Assembly: GCA_000504425.1 (NCBI GenBank)
Contig: KI632513.1
Location: forward strand, 3,797,510 to 3,861,509
From: Rhodopseudomonas palustris JSC-3b
GTDB taxonomy: Bacteria > Pseudomonadota > Alphaproteobacteria > Rhizobiales > Xanthobacteraceae
DNA: 64,000 nt
Reading direction: 5' to 3'
Each line of letters opens with the position of its first letter. Positions within the stretch are counted from its first letter, which is position 1. A program made the translations under genes and the position numbers. The notes beneath the pieces are model-generated. The model ran no database searches. It had not been told where the DNA came from and saw nothing but the letters and a program-made list of their open reading frames with translations. Below are positions 47,657 through 57,956 of the stretch, in pieces.

Positions 47657-50600
47657 TCAAGCAGCTGCGGGCCCGACGATATCCATGAGCTTCTCGTAAC
47701 TGGTGACGACGTCGTATTTGACCCGATCGTCGGTGACGCGCTGCCCGATCTCGTCGAAGAACTTCTGGGCGCAAGCGATCTTGGTGTTCTCAATCTCGCG
47801 GAGCTTCATCGAGGACATGGTGCCCTTGGTCTCGGCGACGAAGTAAATGTGCTTGACGCTTCCCTCCTTGAAGGAGATCGCCCAATCGGGGTTGTAGTCG
47901 CCCACCGGCGTGGGGATCAGGAAGCCGCGCGGCAGCTTGGCGTAGACCACCACCTCGCTCGCAGTATCCAGCTCGTCGGCAAACTTGCGCTCGATTTCGG
48001 AGTCGGTGACCACGTAATCATACACGTGCCGCTTGAGCTTGGCCGAGGCCTTTGAAAAGTCCTGGCCGGTCTGGTTCGCGGTGAAGATGTCGACGTCGTA
48101 GCGCTCGGCGAGGCCGTCATAGGCCAACCGCTCGATCACCATTGTGGCCTTCTGCTCAGCGATGATCCGCGATGCTTCGGCGATGAAGTGCTCGGGGTTC
48201 TCCTTGAACTGCCCGAACACGCTGGCCTGGATGCCGGTCAGGATCTCCGCTGCGGTCTTGCGTGTGAGTTCCGTGTTCTCGGCGATCTTCCCAAGAAGGT
48301 CGTACTTCACGAGCGAATGGACCGACCCACCACGCTCGGTCGTCGACCCCGTCACGGCAAAACCATCACCCGCCTTGAGCTGCTCATCCGTCAGCCCATC
48401 GCCCTGGATTCCGGTCTGGACCGTGTACTGGAGTGGCGTCACGCGAAGTTGGCTATCGAGGGTGCTGACGCATTTGCGGACCAATTCCTCGGAGTCGAAC
48501 TCGACCCGATAAACAGCCTTCTGGTTGATACGCCGCCAGAGCTCCTGGAACTCCTTCTTTTCGAAATTCTCATTGAGCGGATTTGTCTTCGGCCTGCGGC
48601 CGTCCTCAACCTTCGGCAGCTGCGCATCGCTGAACACGCTGTCGATGATCTGGAAGATCTGATCGGCATGCGCCTTCAGCTCATCCGGCAAAGCCGCCAA
48701 GCTTCCGGCTTCCTTCGCCTGGTGGTAGGCGCTGGTTATCTGGTCTTCGTCGTCGGAATAATCGTTCTTCACGAGGTAGCGGTAGATCTGCTTCGCCATG
48801 GCCGGCGTGATTTCGATCGGCCCGGCATCCGTCATGACGGTCTTCCCGGTGAAATAGGCTTCCGTCGCCTTACGCGGGCGCGACGTCAGCGTCTCCGCGA
48901 TCTCCTTCTGGAGGCCGGCCACAAAGTTCTTGTAGCTCTCGCTGGCGACGACCGTGAGGACGTTGATGTCATGGACGACCGCGGGGTTGTCCATCCGGAC
49001 ACCGTTCTGGTCGACCGACAGGCGAAGGCCGCGGCCCACTTCCTGGCGCCGTGAGACGGTGTTGTCGCTGTGCTTGAGCATGCACATGACAAAGACGTTG
49101 GGATTGTCCCACCCTTCGCGGAGTGCGGAATGCGAGAAGATGAACCGCGTGGGTTCGGCGAAGGACAGCAGCCGTTCCTTGTCCTTCAGGATCAGGTCGT
49201 AGGCGTCCACGTCGTCTGAATCGACCGACCGCGCTCCGACAGCGGGGTCCTTCAACCGGTTGGTCTTTTTGTCGATCGAAAAATAGCCGTTGTGCGTCTT
49301 GGCTGCATCAATGCCCGCCAAGTGCTTCCGATAGGCGTCGTTATCGATCGCCAACTCAGCCAGATATTCCGCCTTGAGAAGCTCGTACTCCTCCTCGAAC
49401 ACGCGGGCATATTCGCCCTTCTCATCGGCCTGCGTGTAGTCGCGGTACTTCACGACCTCGTCGATGAAGAACAGCGAGAGCACCTTGACCCCTTGCGCGA
49501 AGAGCTGCTTCTCCTTGTCCAGGTGCGCCTTGATCGTCTCGCGGATCTGGATGCGCCGGATGTCACGCTCGGACACGTCACCGGTCGCCTCGCCGGCCCG
49601 GAGCACCAAGCCGTTGGTGAACTCGACCGTGTCGGTGCGCGCATCGATCTGGGAGATCGTGAAACCGTCTCGATACTGATCTAGGCCACCCGATAGATCG
49701 AACAGGTTGCGCCCGAACTCCAATTGCTTGAGCTGGCGCTTGATCTCTCCGCTCGTGAGCTTCATCTCGATCTCGAGCCGCGCCACGGGAGCCTTCTTCG
49801 AGATCTCGATCCCTTCTAGGTACAGATAGGCGTTAGTGCCGGCGAGCCCGCGCGTTTGGATGCCACGAACGGCGATCTTCTTCACCAGCTTCTGATTATA
49901 GGCGTCGAGGGCATCGAGCCGATGAACGCGATTGTGCTGCGTCTTGTGGGTCGCCGAGTAGCGCAGGATCATCAGCGGCTTGAACTTCGGCAGCGCCTCC
50001 ATCGTGGCTGCGCCTTCCATCTTCTGCGGCTCGTCAAGGATCAGAATCGGCCGGTTGCTGGCGATCACGTCGATGGGCTTGCGCGACTGGAAGTCGTCCA
50101 GCTCCTCATAGATGCGGCGGTTGTCAGCGCCGCGCGCCGCGAACGCCTGGATGTTGATCACCATCACGTTGATGCCAGCGTCCGACGAGAAGCTTTCGAG
50201 CTCGTGCAGTCGCTTGGAATTGTAGATGAAGAAGCGCGCCTTCTTGCCGTAGCTCTCGGTAAAATGGTCGGCGGTGATCTGCAGGGACTTGTGGACGCCC
50301 TCTCGGATGGCGATCGAAGGCACCATGATGATGAACTTCGACCAGCCGTAGCGCTTGTTCATCTCGAAGATCGTCTTGATGTAGCAATAGGTCTTGCCAG
50401 TCCCCGTCTCCATCTCGATGTCGAGGTTGATCCGGCATCCGGCGCTGGTGACCAGCTTGTCGGAAAGTGGCAGGTTCTGGCGGCGCTGGACATCCTTGAT
50501 GTTGGCCAGCACCTGAAGCTCGGTCAGGGCCAGATCGGCGTTCTTGAACCCTTCCTCGAACGCGCTCGTCTGCGCCTTCCGGCCCGGATCGATCCGGTAG

Positions 50601-50695
50601 GTGATCCCGTTCGACATCGGCTGCCCGGCGAAACAGTCCACGACGGCAGTCACGGCCTGTGTCTGATAGGGCTGGACCTTGAATTTCAGCTTCAC
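47657..50695 (-). CDS. Type III restriction enzyme Res subunit
   Basis: ATP-dependent restriction subunit of 1012 residues. The helicase part begins with METGTGKT (Walker A, 95-102) and [14 protein letters not shown]. Its Walker B is LDEPQ (220-224), the DExx variant known in Res proteins. The nuclease domain near the C-terminus has the PD-(D/E)xK pattern: D937 in PDWAISF, then E955-T-K957 in VAETKG. All catalytic residues are present. Start is GTG 50695 with GAGGGG upstream. The Mod gene ends 10 bases before it. In type III systems Res needs Mod and two sites in opposite orientation. Confidence 0.94.
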   Translation of the reverse strand: MKLKFKVQPYQTQAVTAVVDCFAGQPMSNGITYRIDPGRKAQTSAFEEGFKNADLALTELQVLANIKDVQRRQNLPLSDKLVTSAGCRINLDIEMETGTGKTYCYIKTIFEMNKRYGWSKFIIMVPSIAIREGVHKSLQITADHFTESYGKKARFFIYNSKRLHELESFSSDAGINVMVINIQAFAARGADNRRIYEELDDFQSRKPIDVIASNRPILILDEPQKMEGAATMEALPKFKPLMILRYSATHKTQHNRVHRLDALDAYNQKLVKKIAVRGIQTRGLAGTNAYLYLEGIEISKKAPVARLEIEMKLTSGEIKRQLKQLEFGRNLFDLSGGLDQYRDGFTISQIDARTDTVEFTNGLVLRAGEATGDVSERDIRRIQIRETIKAHLDKEKQLFAQGVKVLSLFFIDEVVKYRDYTQADEKGEYARVFEEEYELLKAEYLAELAIDNDAYRKHLAGIDAAKTHNGYFSIDKKTNRLKDPAVGARSVDSDDVDAYDLILKDKERLLSFAEPTRFIFSHSALREGWDNPNVFVMCMLKHSDNTVSRRQEVGRGLRLSVDQNGVRMDNPAVVHDINVLTVVASESYKNFVAGLQKEIAETLTSRPRKATEAYFTGKTVMTDAGPIEITPAMAKQIYRYLVKNDYSDDEDQITSAYHQAKEAGSLAALPDELKAHADQIFQIIDSVFSDAQLPKVEDGRRPKTNPLNENFEKKEFQELWRRINQKAVYRVEFDSEELVRKCVSTLDSQLRVTPLQYTVQTGIQGDGLTDEQLKAGDGFAVTGSTTERGGSVHSLVKYDLLGKIAENTELTRKTAAEILTGIQASVFGQFKENPEHFIAEASRIIAEQKATMVIERLAYDGLAERYDVDIFTANQTGQDFSKASAKLKRHVYDYVVTDSEIERKFADELDTASEVVVYAKLPRGFLIPTPVGDYNPDWAISFKEGSVKHIYFVAETKGTMSSMKLREIENTKIACAQKFFDEIGQRVTDDRVKYDVVTSYEKLMDIVGPAAA

Positions 50696-50705
50696 GGTCG
50701 ACCCC

Positions 50706-52673
50706 TCAGATCGACTTGACGTCGGTGCCGGGCGAGACCTGGCGGAAGACCTGCTCGACGTTGATCTTCACCGCATCGGACACAAAGCCGTTGTCGCGGA
50801 ACACGACGCGCAGCGGTTCGCGGCCAGCAAGCTCCTTCACCAGCACCTCCGTCACACCGGTCTCGAAGCAGGCAACCAGCGCATTTCCGTCCACGAAGAA
50901 CACGGTCTTGCCCTGCACCGTCTCCCGCTTGATCGGCAGCGTCAGGTCCACGCCCCAGTCGACGAGCACCTGGAACAGCAAATCCTCGGCGCTACGATCT
51001 GGCTTGATGTTGTCGACGGCGGCCAGCAGGTCCTTTTGATCAACCTGGTCAGGACGATAATACACGTCTTGCATGTTTGAAGCGTCGATCTTGAGGACGC
51101 GGAAGCCGACATCCTTATTCCAATCTGGGTGTGCCTCTGCTTGAAGGAGTTTTTTGCCTGCGCGGCGTATGCGTTCTTTCGAAATCTCTGAGACCGTTTT
51201 GAAGCCTTGCTTGAACGCATCATCGTTCTCACTGATCGCCTCAGGCAATTGAACGCTGATGCAGCGGAGCCTTTGTCCAGTCTCAGCAGACTGAGCCATT
51301 ATGGCGTGAGCAGTCGTTCCAGATCCCGCAAAAAAATCTAGAATGAGATCGTTGTTCTCAACACAAACCAGTGTCGCAAAGAATTTTATCAGATCGGTCG
51401 GCTTTGCAAATTCGAAGGGTATATCAATCTGTTTGAGCTCCGCAGAGCTATGTCTGCTCTGGAATTTTTCCAAAATATTTCCCGGCAGCTGCCCATCTCG
51501 CAGCCGATCATCTAGCCAAATCTTGTAGTAGACATTCCACTTCGCCTTAGAGCCATCTGCGTGGATCAAAGACGTCCTTTCTGATGCAACAAATGATATG
51601 TTGCCGCTCTCTTTCTCTTGTTTGAAACGATCATAGGTCCATCGCCAAACGCCGTCTCCGTCTACTGGGGTTACTTTCGCCCCTTCTTTTCCTTCAGACG
51701 GAAAAGTCGATCCAGGAGGAATGAGCAAATTCCCATCTGGATCCTCAATAAAATAGCGTTGGTTCGCGCGCGCATCCAACATGGCCTGATATAGGCCCAT
51801 CGACCTATACTTCTGCCCGGCGCGCGGACCGCTCTCCTCAACGCTAGTATAGACCTTATCAATAACGTTTTGGCTAATCTGCTCCCTGAAGGGGGCCAAT
51901 TCAAAGATGTTTTTAGCGAATACAAGAACGTAGTCCACCGACGGCGAAAAATGCGCACCCTTTTGGCCGCCCGTCTTCATCACTCGTGAGCATATGGTGA
52001 TGAAATTTTCTTCGCCAAACACCTCAAAACACACCTGGAGTAAGCCACTAAGCTCCTCCTGTCCTATTGATATAAAAATTGCTCCATTGTCGGAAAGGAG
52101 TTTCCGCGCCAACTTCAAGCGCGCATAGATCATTCCTAGCCAATCAGAATGGAATCTTCCGTTCGACTCTGTATTAGAAACAAGTTTATCTCCAACATCG
52201 TCAATTTGATTCGATGAGAGCAGCCAGTCGGACGATGGGATTTGAAATTTATCATTATATATAAAATCATTTCCCGTATTATATGGAGGGTCAATATAGA
52301 TCATTTTGACCTGGCCCAGATAGGTCTCTTGTAATAGCTTCAATGCAAGGAGGTTATCACCTTCGATGAACAGGTTCTGTGTGTCGTCGAAATCAACGCT
52401 CTCTTCCCTCGACGGGCGCAGCGTCTTTGCGATAGGTGCATTTGCTGTAGCAAGCGCCTGCCGCTTCCCTGGCCAATCTAGCCGATAGCGCTCCTGCGGT
52501 CCTTCTACGATCTGGTCGTTCAGCTCCTGCCGAAGCTGATCAAAGTCAACCGCCAGATGAATTTGCCCCGTGATCTCGTCGCGAGCCTCCGTCACGCAGC
52601 CGGGAAACAGCGCTCGTATCTTTGCGATGTTTTCCTGCGCCAAATTAGGGCTGTGCATCTTCAGCTTGTCCAT
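50706..52673 (-). CDS. Type III modification methyltransferase Mod (beta class)
   Basis: Adenine-N6 DNA methyltransferase of 655 residues that also gives the system its specificity. The beta-class order is seen: catalytic DPPYNTG (128-134) first, the target-recognition region in the middle and the SAM motif DFFAGSGTT (446-454) late. ATG 52673 is chosen because AAGGGA stands six bases before it; ATG 52679 directly abuts that site. The middle of the gene, about 51060-52360, is visibly AT-richer than its ends and neighbours. That stretch covers residues of roughly 105-535. This points to exchange of the central part by recombination. It starts 10 bases after the DUF4391 stop. Confidence 0.93.
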   Translation of the reverse strand: MDKLKMHSPNLAQENIAKIRALFPGCVTEARDEITGQIHLAVDFDQLRQELNDQIVEGPQERYRLDWPGKRQALATANAPIAKTLRPSREESVDFDDTQNLFIEGDNLLALKLLQETYLGQVKMIYIDPPYNTGNDFIYNDKFQIPSSDWLLSSNQIDDVGDKLVSNTESNGRFHSDWLGMIYARLKLARKLLSDNGAIFISIGQEELSGLLQVCFEVFGEENFITICSRVMKTGGQKGAHFSPSVDYVLVFAKNIFELAPFREQISQNVIDKVYTSVEESGPRAGQKYRSMGLYQAMLDARANQRYFIEDPDGNLLIPPGSTFPSEGKEGAKVTPVDGDGVWRWTYDRFKQEKESGNISFVASERTSLIHADGSKAKWNVYYKIWLDDRLRDGQLPGNILEKFQSRHSSAELKQIDIPFEFAKPTDLIKFFATLVCVENNDLILDFFAGSGTTAHAIMAQSAETGQRLRCISVQLPEAISENDDAFKQGFKTVSEISKERIRRAGKKLLQAEAHPDWNKDVGFRVLKIDASNMQDVYYRPDQVDQKDLLAAVDNIKPDRSAEDLLFQVLVDWGVDLTLPIKRETVQGKTVFFVDGNALVACFETGVTEVLVKELAGREPLRVVFRDNGFVSDAVKINVEQVFRQVSPGTDVKSI

Positions 52674-52683
52674 CGTCATTCCC

Positions 52684-53391
52684 TTACTCATTCGTCGTGG
52701 CAGTGACGGGAGTGCCGCCGGAAAGGCGCTCCAGTTCCTGCCTTGCAGCACGCAGCTCGGCATTGATCGCCACGCGCTTGTTGAACTGCTTTTCGCGGGC
52801 AAGGCGGGCCTTGATCCGGTCTACTTCCCGCGTCTTGGCCTGGATCGCCTCCATACGTGCCACGCGCGTCTGGGTATCCTCGCCGATATGCTCTGCCTCG
52901 GAGACGACCTTTGGCATCAGCGCCGTGATGAGGGCGTCGTAGAGGCCGCCGAGATTAAGGGCGACAGGCAACGGCCGGCGCGCTGCGTCGTCAGGCGCCC
53001 AATCGGTCGCGAAATAGCCGCTGACAACCCACTTGGCGGAATCGGCGTCGCTCGGCCGCTTGAAGGCGGCCGCCGCCTTCCGTTTCCCGGACCAGCTGAG
53101 CTCGAAAATCAGCGGGAACGGGATCGCGCGGTCGATCGCACGCAGCACATCTTCGTCTAGCTTGCCGGTGCGCAGGCTGATGCCGAACACCTGGATCTCG
53201 CTGACGGCCTTCGTAGCAGCGAGGTTGGTCGTCTCGGGCGCCAACTTGTACTTCCAGACGATCTGATCGACCTGGGTGACGAACAGGTCCCGGAGCGCCG
53301 TGCCGACGCCGGCATGCTCATAGATGCGGCTTTTGGGGACAACACGGCCGAAGGCGGCGGCATTGGGATAATCGAAGAAGGCCGCCGTCAT
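52684..53391 (-). CDS. DUF4391 domain protein
   Basis: A 235-residue protein recognised as DUF4391: FFDYPNAAAFGRVVPKSRIYEHAG at the N-terminus (split motif, first 25 residues), FVTQVDQIVWKYKLAPETTNL, IQVFGISLRTGKLDEDVL and a coiled-coil C-terminal tail (about 180-230) rich in Arg/Glu. No catalytic motif is evident. It lies between the PLD-SNF2 helicase gene, whose stop it overlaps by four bases, and mod, ten bases downstream. Such tight placement with a methyltransferase and helicase recurs for this family and suggests a structural or adaptor part of the complex. Function is unknown. Confidence 0.82.
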   Translation of the reverse strand: MTAAFFDYPNAAAFGRVVPKSRIYEHAGVGTALRDLFVTQVDQIVWKYKLAPETTNLAATKAVSEIQVFGISLRTGKLDEDVLRAIDRAIPFPLIFELSWSGKRKAAAAFKRPSDADSAKWVVSGYFATDWAPDDAARRPLPVALNLGGLYDALITALMPKVVSEAEHIGEDTQTRVARMEAIQAKTREVDRIKARLAREKQFNKRVAINAELRAARQELERLSGGTPVTATTNE

Positions 53392-56300
53392 GCCGCCCCC
53401 TCCTCGATCACGAGGAATGCGATCAGCTCGAAATCGTCGAGCCCGGCGATGGTGTGGACCAGCGCCGTGGTCCGCCCGCCACTGAAAAGGCTGTCAATGT
53501 CCTTTTCTTCCTTCACCTCGATCATCGAGCGGATCGCGGCGCTCAGAAGCGCAGAGCATTGCTCCATCTTGCGACCGTCCTGCGTCCGCTCATTGAACAG
53601 CTGGCAGACCGCCCGGATCGGCTCCGCCTGGCCCTTACAGCTCGTGCGGATCAGATCGAGCAAGCGCTTCACCTCGGTATGGTCGATGATGACCCCACCG
53701 TCGTGACCGACATAGACGAGGTAATATGGGTGCAGCCGGTTCTGCTGGTTGATGTTCACGCTGTCGTGGATGTTCTTCAGCGCGAAGATCACACCGGGCT
53801 TCAGACCCAGCGCCGGCTGTGCCGGCACGACCGCATGCATGCCGTTGGGCAGATGTTCGAGGTCGCCGTGCTCCTTGATGTGGTTCAGAAGGTCCATGCG
53901 GAAATCGTTGAGGCCGAGGTCGGTGATGGAAATCCCGGTCCGCACGTCCTCCAGCTCAATCACCTCCTCCTGGAGCCGCTTGAGCTGCTCCTTCCGGTAG
54001 GCGATATCGCTGCTCTTGGCGGTCAGCACGTTATCGTCGCCGGTCGCCGTGACGTCGGCGATGATCATGCGGTTTTCGACACGCTCTTTGAGATTGATGT
54101 ACTCGTCCAGCGAGATTTCCGGCCAGTAGTTGACGAGCTGGATTTGCGCGTTGGGTGACCCGATACGGTCGATGCGGCCGAACCGCTGGATGATCCGCAC
54201 GGGGTTCCAGTGGATGTCATAGTTGATCAGGTAGTCGCAATCCTGAAGGTTCTGGCCCTCGGAGATGCAGTCTGTCCCGATGAGAATGTCGATCTCGCCG
54301 GTTTCGTGCGGCAGGACCAGATGCTTTTCCTTCGCGCGTGGAGAGAATAGCGTCAGCAAGGACTGGAAGTCGTAGATCTTCTTCAGTGTGCTCTTCGGCG
54401 CGTCGGAGCCGGTGACCATGCCGCAGTGCAGGCCGTGCGACTGCAGAAAGACTGGCGCCAGATTGGTGTAGAGGTACTTCGCCGTGTCTGCGAAGGCGGT
54501 GAAGATCAGAACCTTGCGGTTGCCGGGATTGAGCGGGTCAGCGACCTTGCGGGTGATGACATCCTTCAGATGCTGCAGCTTGGCATCATGCTCGGGAACC
54601 ACCTTGTCCATCGAGGCGATCAGATCACCGATCAGCGTGAGATCGGCAGCAAGGTCATGCTTCCACGATGGAAGGTCCATGTCCGACAGGCTGATCTGGA
54701 TCTTCTTGCCGACCGTGAACTCATCCAGCCCGCTCAGATCGTCATCGTCGGGGTCGAAACCCAGATCGCCAAGATGGTCGGTCACACTCGCAGCGGTGCC
54801 CGTGCGCTCAAAAGTGTCGATCGCCTTGAGCGTCTGCGCGATGTTGCTGCTCAGCGCCCGAAGGGTGAGCCGGAAGGCCTCGACCGAACTCTCCAACCGC
54901 TTGAGCAGGTTGGTGGTCATCAGCGCCTGAAGGCTCCGCTCGCGGTCAGCCTGGCGCAGCTTGCCGCGACCGCCCTCCACCTGTGTGTCGTAAATCTCTT
55001 CGTACTTCCGAAGTCGGCTTGGAAGGATGTAGCTGATCGGGGCATAGACGGCGAGCTTGAGCACCGACAGGCTGCCGAAGATGTCGTTGAGGTCGAGTAC
55101 ATCGGAGCGATGGGTGATAGGGCATTGGTACGACAGAGGCTTTCGGCGCTGGGGGAATTTTCCGATATCCTTGGTATCGTAGAAGGTCTCGATATGCTTG
55201 CGCGACCGGGCGATCGTCACGGCATCGAGCATCTCGAAGAAGTCGAAGTCCAGGGCCTTCAGGATTGCGGCTGCGGTTCGCTCGTGCGGCGGCAAATCCG
55301 ACCACGCGTTGAAGGCCTTCTGGGCGCGCCGGAAAATCTCTTCGATCCCGGTCTTGGTTTTCAGCTTTCGGCTGAGATTTTCTGAATCCCCTTCATAGGC
55401 CAACGCGAGCTGATTGCGCAGGTCGTTGAACCGGTTGTTTACAGGCGTCGCCGACAGCATCAGAACCTTCGTCTTCACGCCGGAGCGGATGACCTTGTTC
55501 ATCAGCTTCTGGTAGCGAGTCTCCCGATCCTTGAAGACATCGTTGTTCCTGAAATTGTGCGATTCATCGATGACGACGAGATCGTAGTTGCCCCAGTTCA
55601 CGCGGTTAAGCGGAATGCCGAAAGCCTCTCCTGACGTGCGGGAGAGATCTGTATGGCTCAGAACGTCGTAGTTGAAGCGGTCCTTGGCGAAGATGTTCGT
55701 GGTCAGATTGGTGTTGTAGTTGCGCCAATTGTCCGCGAGCTTCTTCGGGCACAGGACCAGCACCGACCGATTGCGCAGCTCGTAATATTTGATCACAGCC
55801 AGCGCGGTAAAGGTTTTTCCGAGGCCGACGCTGTCCGCCAGAATGCACCCGTTGTGCATCTCCAGCTTGTTGATGATTCCAGTGGCGGCATCCCTCTGGT
55901 AGTTAAACAGCTTGTTCCAGACGAGACTGTCTTTGTAGCCGGTCAGATCGTTTGGCAGCGCATCCTGATCGATCTCTTCGAGGAAGTCCTGGAAGAGGTT
56001 GTAGAGGATGTGGAAGTAGATCCGTTCCGGTGAGTTCTCCTGGTAGACGGACTCGATATGGTCGCAAATGGCGGCGGTGACGTCGCTGACCTTGTCCTCA
56101 TCGTTCCAGATTTGGTTGAACAGTTGCAGGTAGACCTGTGTGTGCGCGGCATCGTCGATGCGCGTAACGAGATTCGAGACCGCGTCGCCCTTCTGGTAGC
56201 CCAGGTCAACGGCTGTGAAGCCGCTAATCGGCATGTAGGCGACGTCGCCGGCTTCCGATCCCACGTGGATGAACTGCTGCATTGGCGCTTTAGTCTTGTT

Positions 56301-56660
56301 CGACTTGAAGCGAGCCTTCTTTCGAATCCACTCGGCGCATTCGCGCGCGACGGCCCGCTGTGTCAGCTTGTTGCGAAGCTGAATCTCGAACTCGGTGCCG
56401 TAGAGCCCCCGCTCACGCGTCGTCTTCGGGATGAAGAACTCTCGCCGCTCCTTGCGCAGGCGGTCCGTCACATCCGTCGCGACAAAGGTCGGGGCTGTGA
56501 AAATGAACTGAAGACTTTTGACCTTCGACAACTCCGCCTTCAGGGCCTCGAACCCGTAGATCGAGAAGCAGGAAGCCGCGATCTTCAGGCGAGTGCCACG
56601 CCCCAGCGTCGCCTTCAGGTCATCGCCGAGAAGCAGTGAGGTGTTGTCGATGATTTTCAT
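53388..56660 (-). CDS. PLD-like/SNF2 helicase of a type III-like restriction module
   Basis: A 1090-residue protein. The N-terminal 200 residues resemble a phospholipase D-like nuclease fold, but the HKD motif is degenerate: around H132 the sequence reads HVGSEAGD without the lysine, and SGFTAVDLG stands in for the usual GS-N-x-T pattern. A superfamily 2 (SNF2-type) motor follows, with Walker A ADSVGLGKT (275-283), DESH box (365-368), LSATPVNNR and motif VI QRFGRIDRIGS. It heads the minus-strand run, upstream of DUF4391, mod and res. Start ATG 56660 is chosen over the longer frame to 56693. Resembles the SNF2 helicases of DISARM-like and other defence loci, but drmA/drmB are absent. Confidence 0.87.
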   Translation of the reverse strand: MKIIDNTSLLLGDDLKATLGRGTRLKIAASCFSIYGFEALKAELSKVKSLQFIFTAPTFVATDVTDRLRKERREFFIPKTTRERGLYGTEFEIQLRNKLTQRAVARECAEWIRKKARFKSNKTKAPMQQFIHVGSEAGDVAYMPISGFTAVDLGYQKGDAVSNLVTRIDDAAHTQVYLQLFNQIWNDEDKVSDVTAAICDHIESVYQENSPERIYFHILYNLFQDFLEEIDQDALPNDLTGYKDSLVWNKLFNYQRDAATGIINKLEMHNGCILADSVGLGKTFTALAVIKYYELRNRSVLVLCPKKLADNWRNYNTNLTTNIFAKDRFNYDVLSHTDLSRTSGEAFGIPLNRVNWGNYDLVVIDESHNFRNNDVFKDRETRYQKLMNKVIRSGVKTKVLMLSATPVNNRFNDLRNQLALAYEGDSENLSRKLKTKTGIEEIFRRAQKAFNAWSDLPPHERTAAAILKALDFDFFEMLDAVTIARSRKHIETFYDTKDIGKFPQRRKPLSYQCPITHRSDVLDLNDIFGSLSVLKLAVYAPISYILPSRLRKYEEIYDTQVEGGRGKLRQADRERSLQALMTTNLLKRLESSVEAFRLTLRALSSNIAQTLKAIDTFERTGTAASVTDHLGDLGFDPDDDDLSGLDEFTVGKKIQISLSDMDLPSWKHDLAADLTLIGDLIASMDKVVPEHDAKLQHLKDVITRKVADPLNPGNRKVLIFTAFADTAKYLYTNLAPVFLQSHGLHCGMVTGSDAPKSTLKKIYDFQSLLTLFSPRAKEKHLVLPHETGEIDILIGTDCISEGQNLQDCDYLINYDIHWNPVRIIQRFGRIDRIGSPNAQIQLVNYWPEISLDEYINLKERVENRMIIADVTATGDDNVLTAKSSDIAYRKEQLKRLQEEVIELEDVRTGISITDLGLNDFRMDLLNHIKEHGDLEHLPNGMHAVVPAQPALGLKPGVIFALKNIHDSVNINQQNRLHPYYLVYVGHDGGVIIDHTEVKRLLDLIRTSCKGQAEPIRAVCQLFNERTQDGRKMEQCSALLSAAIRSMIEVKEEKDIDSLFSGGRTTALVHTIAGLDDFELIAFLVIEEGAA

Positions 56661-57244
56661 CTGTGCTCTCGTCCTCGAAATTGCAGAGGGCAAGCTGATC
56701 AGCGGAACCCGTCAAGGCCTGCCGCGTCCGACCAGAAGGGATCGCAGGCCAGCCCGAGGGCGCGACAGCAGCTCAAGAAGAGGTCGCACGGCTTGGATTC
56801 GGTGGAAACATCGTTCGGAAGGTACCCTCTCGACGTGCTAGGCAGCCACGCTCGGCCTTGCCGGCTGATCGGGGTGAGCAATCTAGAAATCAAACGAAAC
56901 CAAAACGCCTCTCGCAGTGGACCAAAACAGGCTGAGATCCAGACCAGCTTCAAGCTGGAAGTCGAGATGATCGAGCAGGTGTTCCACAACCCCCGTCCTA
57001 GCAACGCTTTCTAGTCCCCGTCTTCACCCGCGCGGCCACACAGCCAAGCCTATACGGAGGTGAGAGTGGCGAGCGGTGCCGTTACTATGCTCGTTTGGGT
57101 TGTTCGTCTACACTCTTGAACGGACGCGAGCCTTCAAAGCCTCTCTCGGCGGCTCCTTCGGCCGATCTGAACCTCCTATTCAGGGTGATTCGTAATGAAG
57201 ATCAAGCTCTGTCGGGAGGGCTGAAGCGGGAAGCGCGCGGCTGC
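56661..57244. other. Intergenic stretch upstream of the defence run
   Basis: No gene is recognised. An ORF on the minus strand (56699-57004) lacks a ribosome site and a family. The stretch must hold the promoter of the helicase-led transcript, but I cannot place a -35/-10 with confidence. GC content is moderate, lower than in the core. Confidence 0.45.
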
Positions 57245-57331
57245 CGCAAGCCGGCGGAGATCGACGCGCATGCGCGGCTTGCGTGGCGTAGCGGAGCGGG
57301 CGTAAGGTAATATTGCACCGGATTGGTGCAT
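57245..57331. promoter_or_regulatory. Nested inverted repeats upstream of gene at 57448
   Basis: First a 9-bp perfect inverted pair CGCAAGCCG (57245-57253) and CGGCTTGCG (57275-57283) enclosing a palindrome GCGCATGCGC (57266-57275). Then TGCACC-GGATT-GGTGCA (57314-57330). The second has the size of a repressor operator. The first could be a terminator-like fold or part of a nicking region. It stands between the two transcription blocks of the island and about 115-200 bases before the first gene of the second block. Confidence 0.4.
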
Positions 57332-57447
57332 AGGTGTGAAGAGAACACTTCGTATCTTTCTGCAGCAAAACCGAGCATTTCGTGATTGTTTCGAATTGCT
57401 CTGATTGGTTTCGATCGAATTTAGGTTTTCGCATCTAGCTAAGCCTT

Positions 57448-57942
57448 ATGGTGTCGAGCGATGCGAAATCATGGGCTGAGAAATTTGCGGCGGAGCTTGT
57501 CGCAGACGGTGAACACATTCCGTTCGAACGAGTGCTCTTCCGGTATCTAGATACCATTACCAGGCTGCGGCAGTCCGCTGGGCATACCTGGCCCGGAATT
57601 GCATCAATGCTCGTTAGGGCCGGCGCCCGCCGGCCTGATGGGGGCCTGATTTCGGCCGACCAGATCCGGGTGAGTTATTCCCGGCTCATTCGCCAGGTCG
57701 AAATTGCCGGTCAGCAGCAGCAGTCCAGTCATGCAACCGTCGCACGCTCGGGTAGCAAAAAATCCGTCGCTAAAGTGACGCCGCGTAAAGCCGTGCAGTC
57801 GCCGCAGAGCGCAAGGGCCAAGTCAAGCCCAGCGCGGCCGACAATCTTGCGGTCACAAAATCATATCGACTTAGACGAGGACATATCCAGTGACGACATT
57901 CAGTCGGCACTGGATCGATTGGATAAATTGAACAAGCATTAG
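57448..57942 (+). CDS. Small basic protein of unknown family, possible accessory DNA-binding protein
   Basis: A 164-residue protein. The N-terminal 95 residues look folded (SWAEKFAAELVADGEHIPFERVL and ITRLRQSAGHTWPGIASML, a helix-turn-helix-like spacing ending RVSYSRLI). The rest is a Lys/Ser/Arg-rich linker and a short acidic tail. A relaxosome accessory or KfrA/TraK-like protein is possible from size and charge only; I do not recognise a family. It is followed after 14 bases by the next gene, which has a GGAGG site, so the two form an operon. Confidence 0.55.
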   Translation: MVSSDAKSWAEKFAAELVADGEHIPFERVLFRYLDTITRLRQSAGHTWPGIASMLVRAGARRPDGGLISADQIRVSYSRLIRQVEIAGQQQQSSHATVARSGSKKSVAKVTPRKAVQSPQSARAKSSPARPTILRSQNHIDLDEDISSDDIQSALDRLDKLNKH

Positions 57943-57956
57943 CGGAGGAACGATAG

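Noticed and set aside
47657-56660. DISARM or BREX assignment for the helicase/methyltransferase cluster
   Set aside because: No drmA/drmB/drmC set, no pglX/pglZ/brxC/brxL genes; the methyltransferase is a type III Mod with its own Res.
56699-57004. Minus-strand ORF upstream of the helicase
   Set aside because: Trp/Cys-rich composition without motif or ribosome site; not convincing as a gene.
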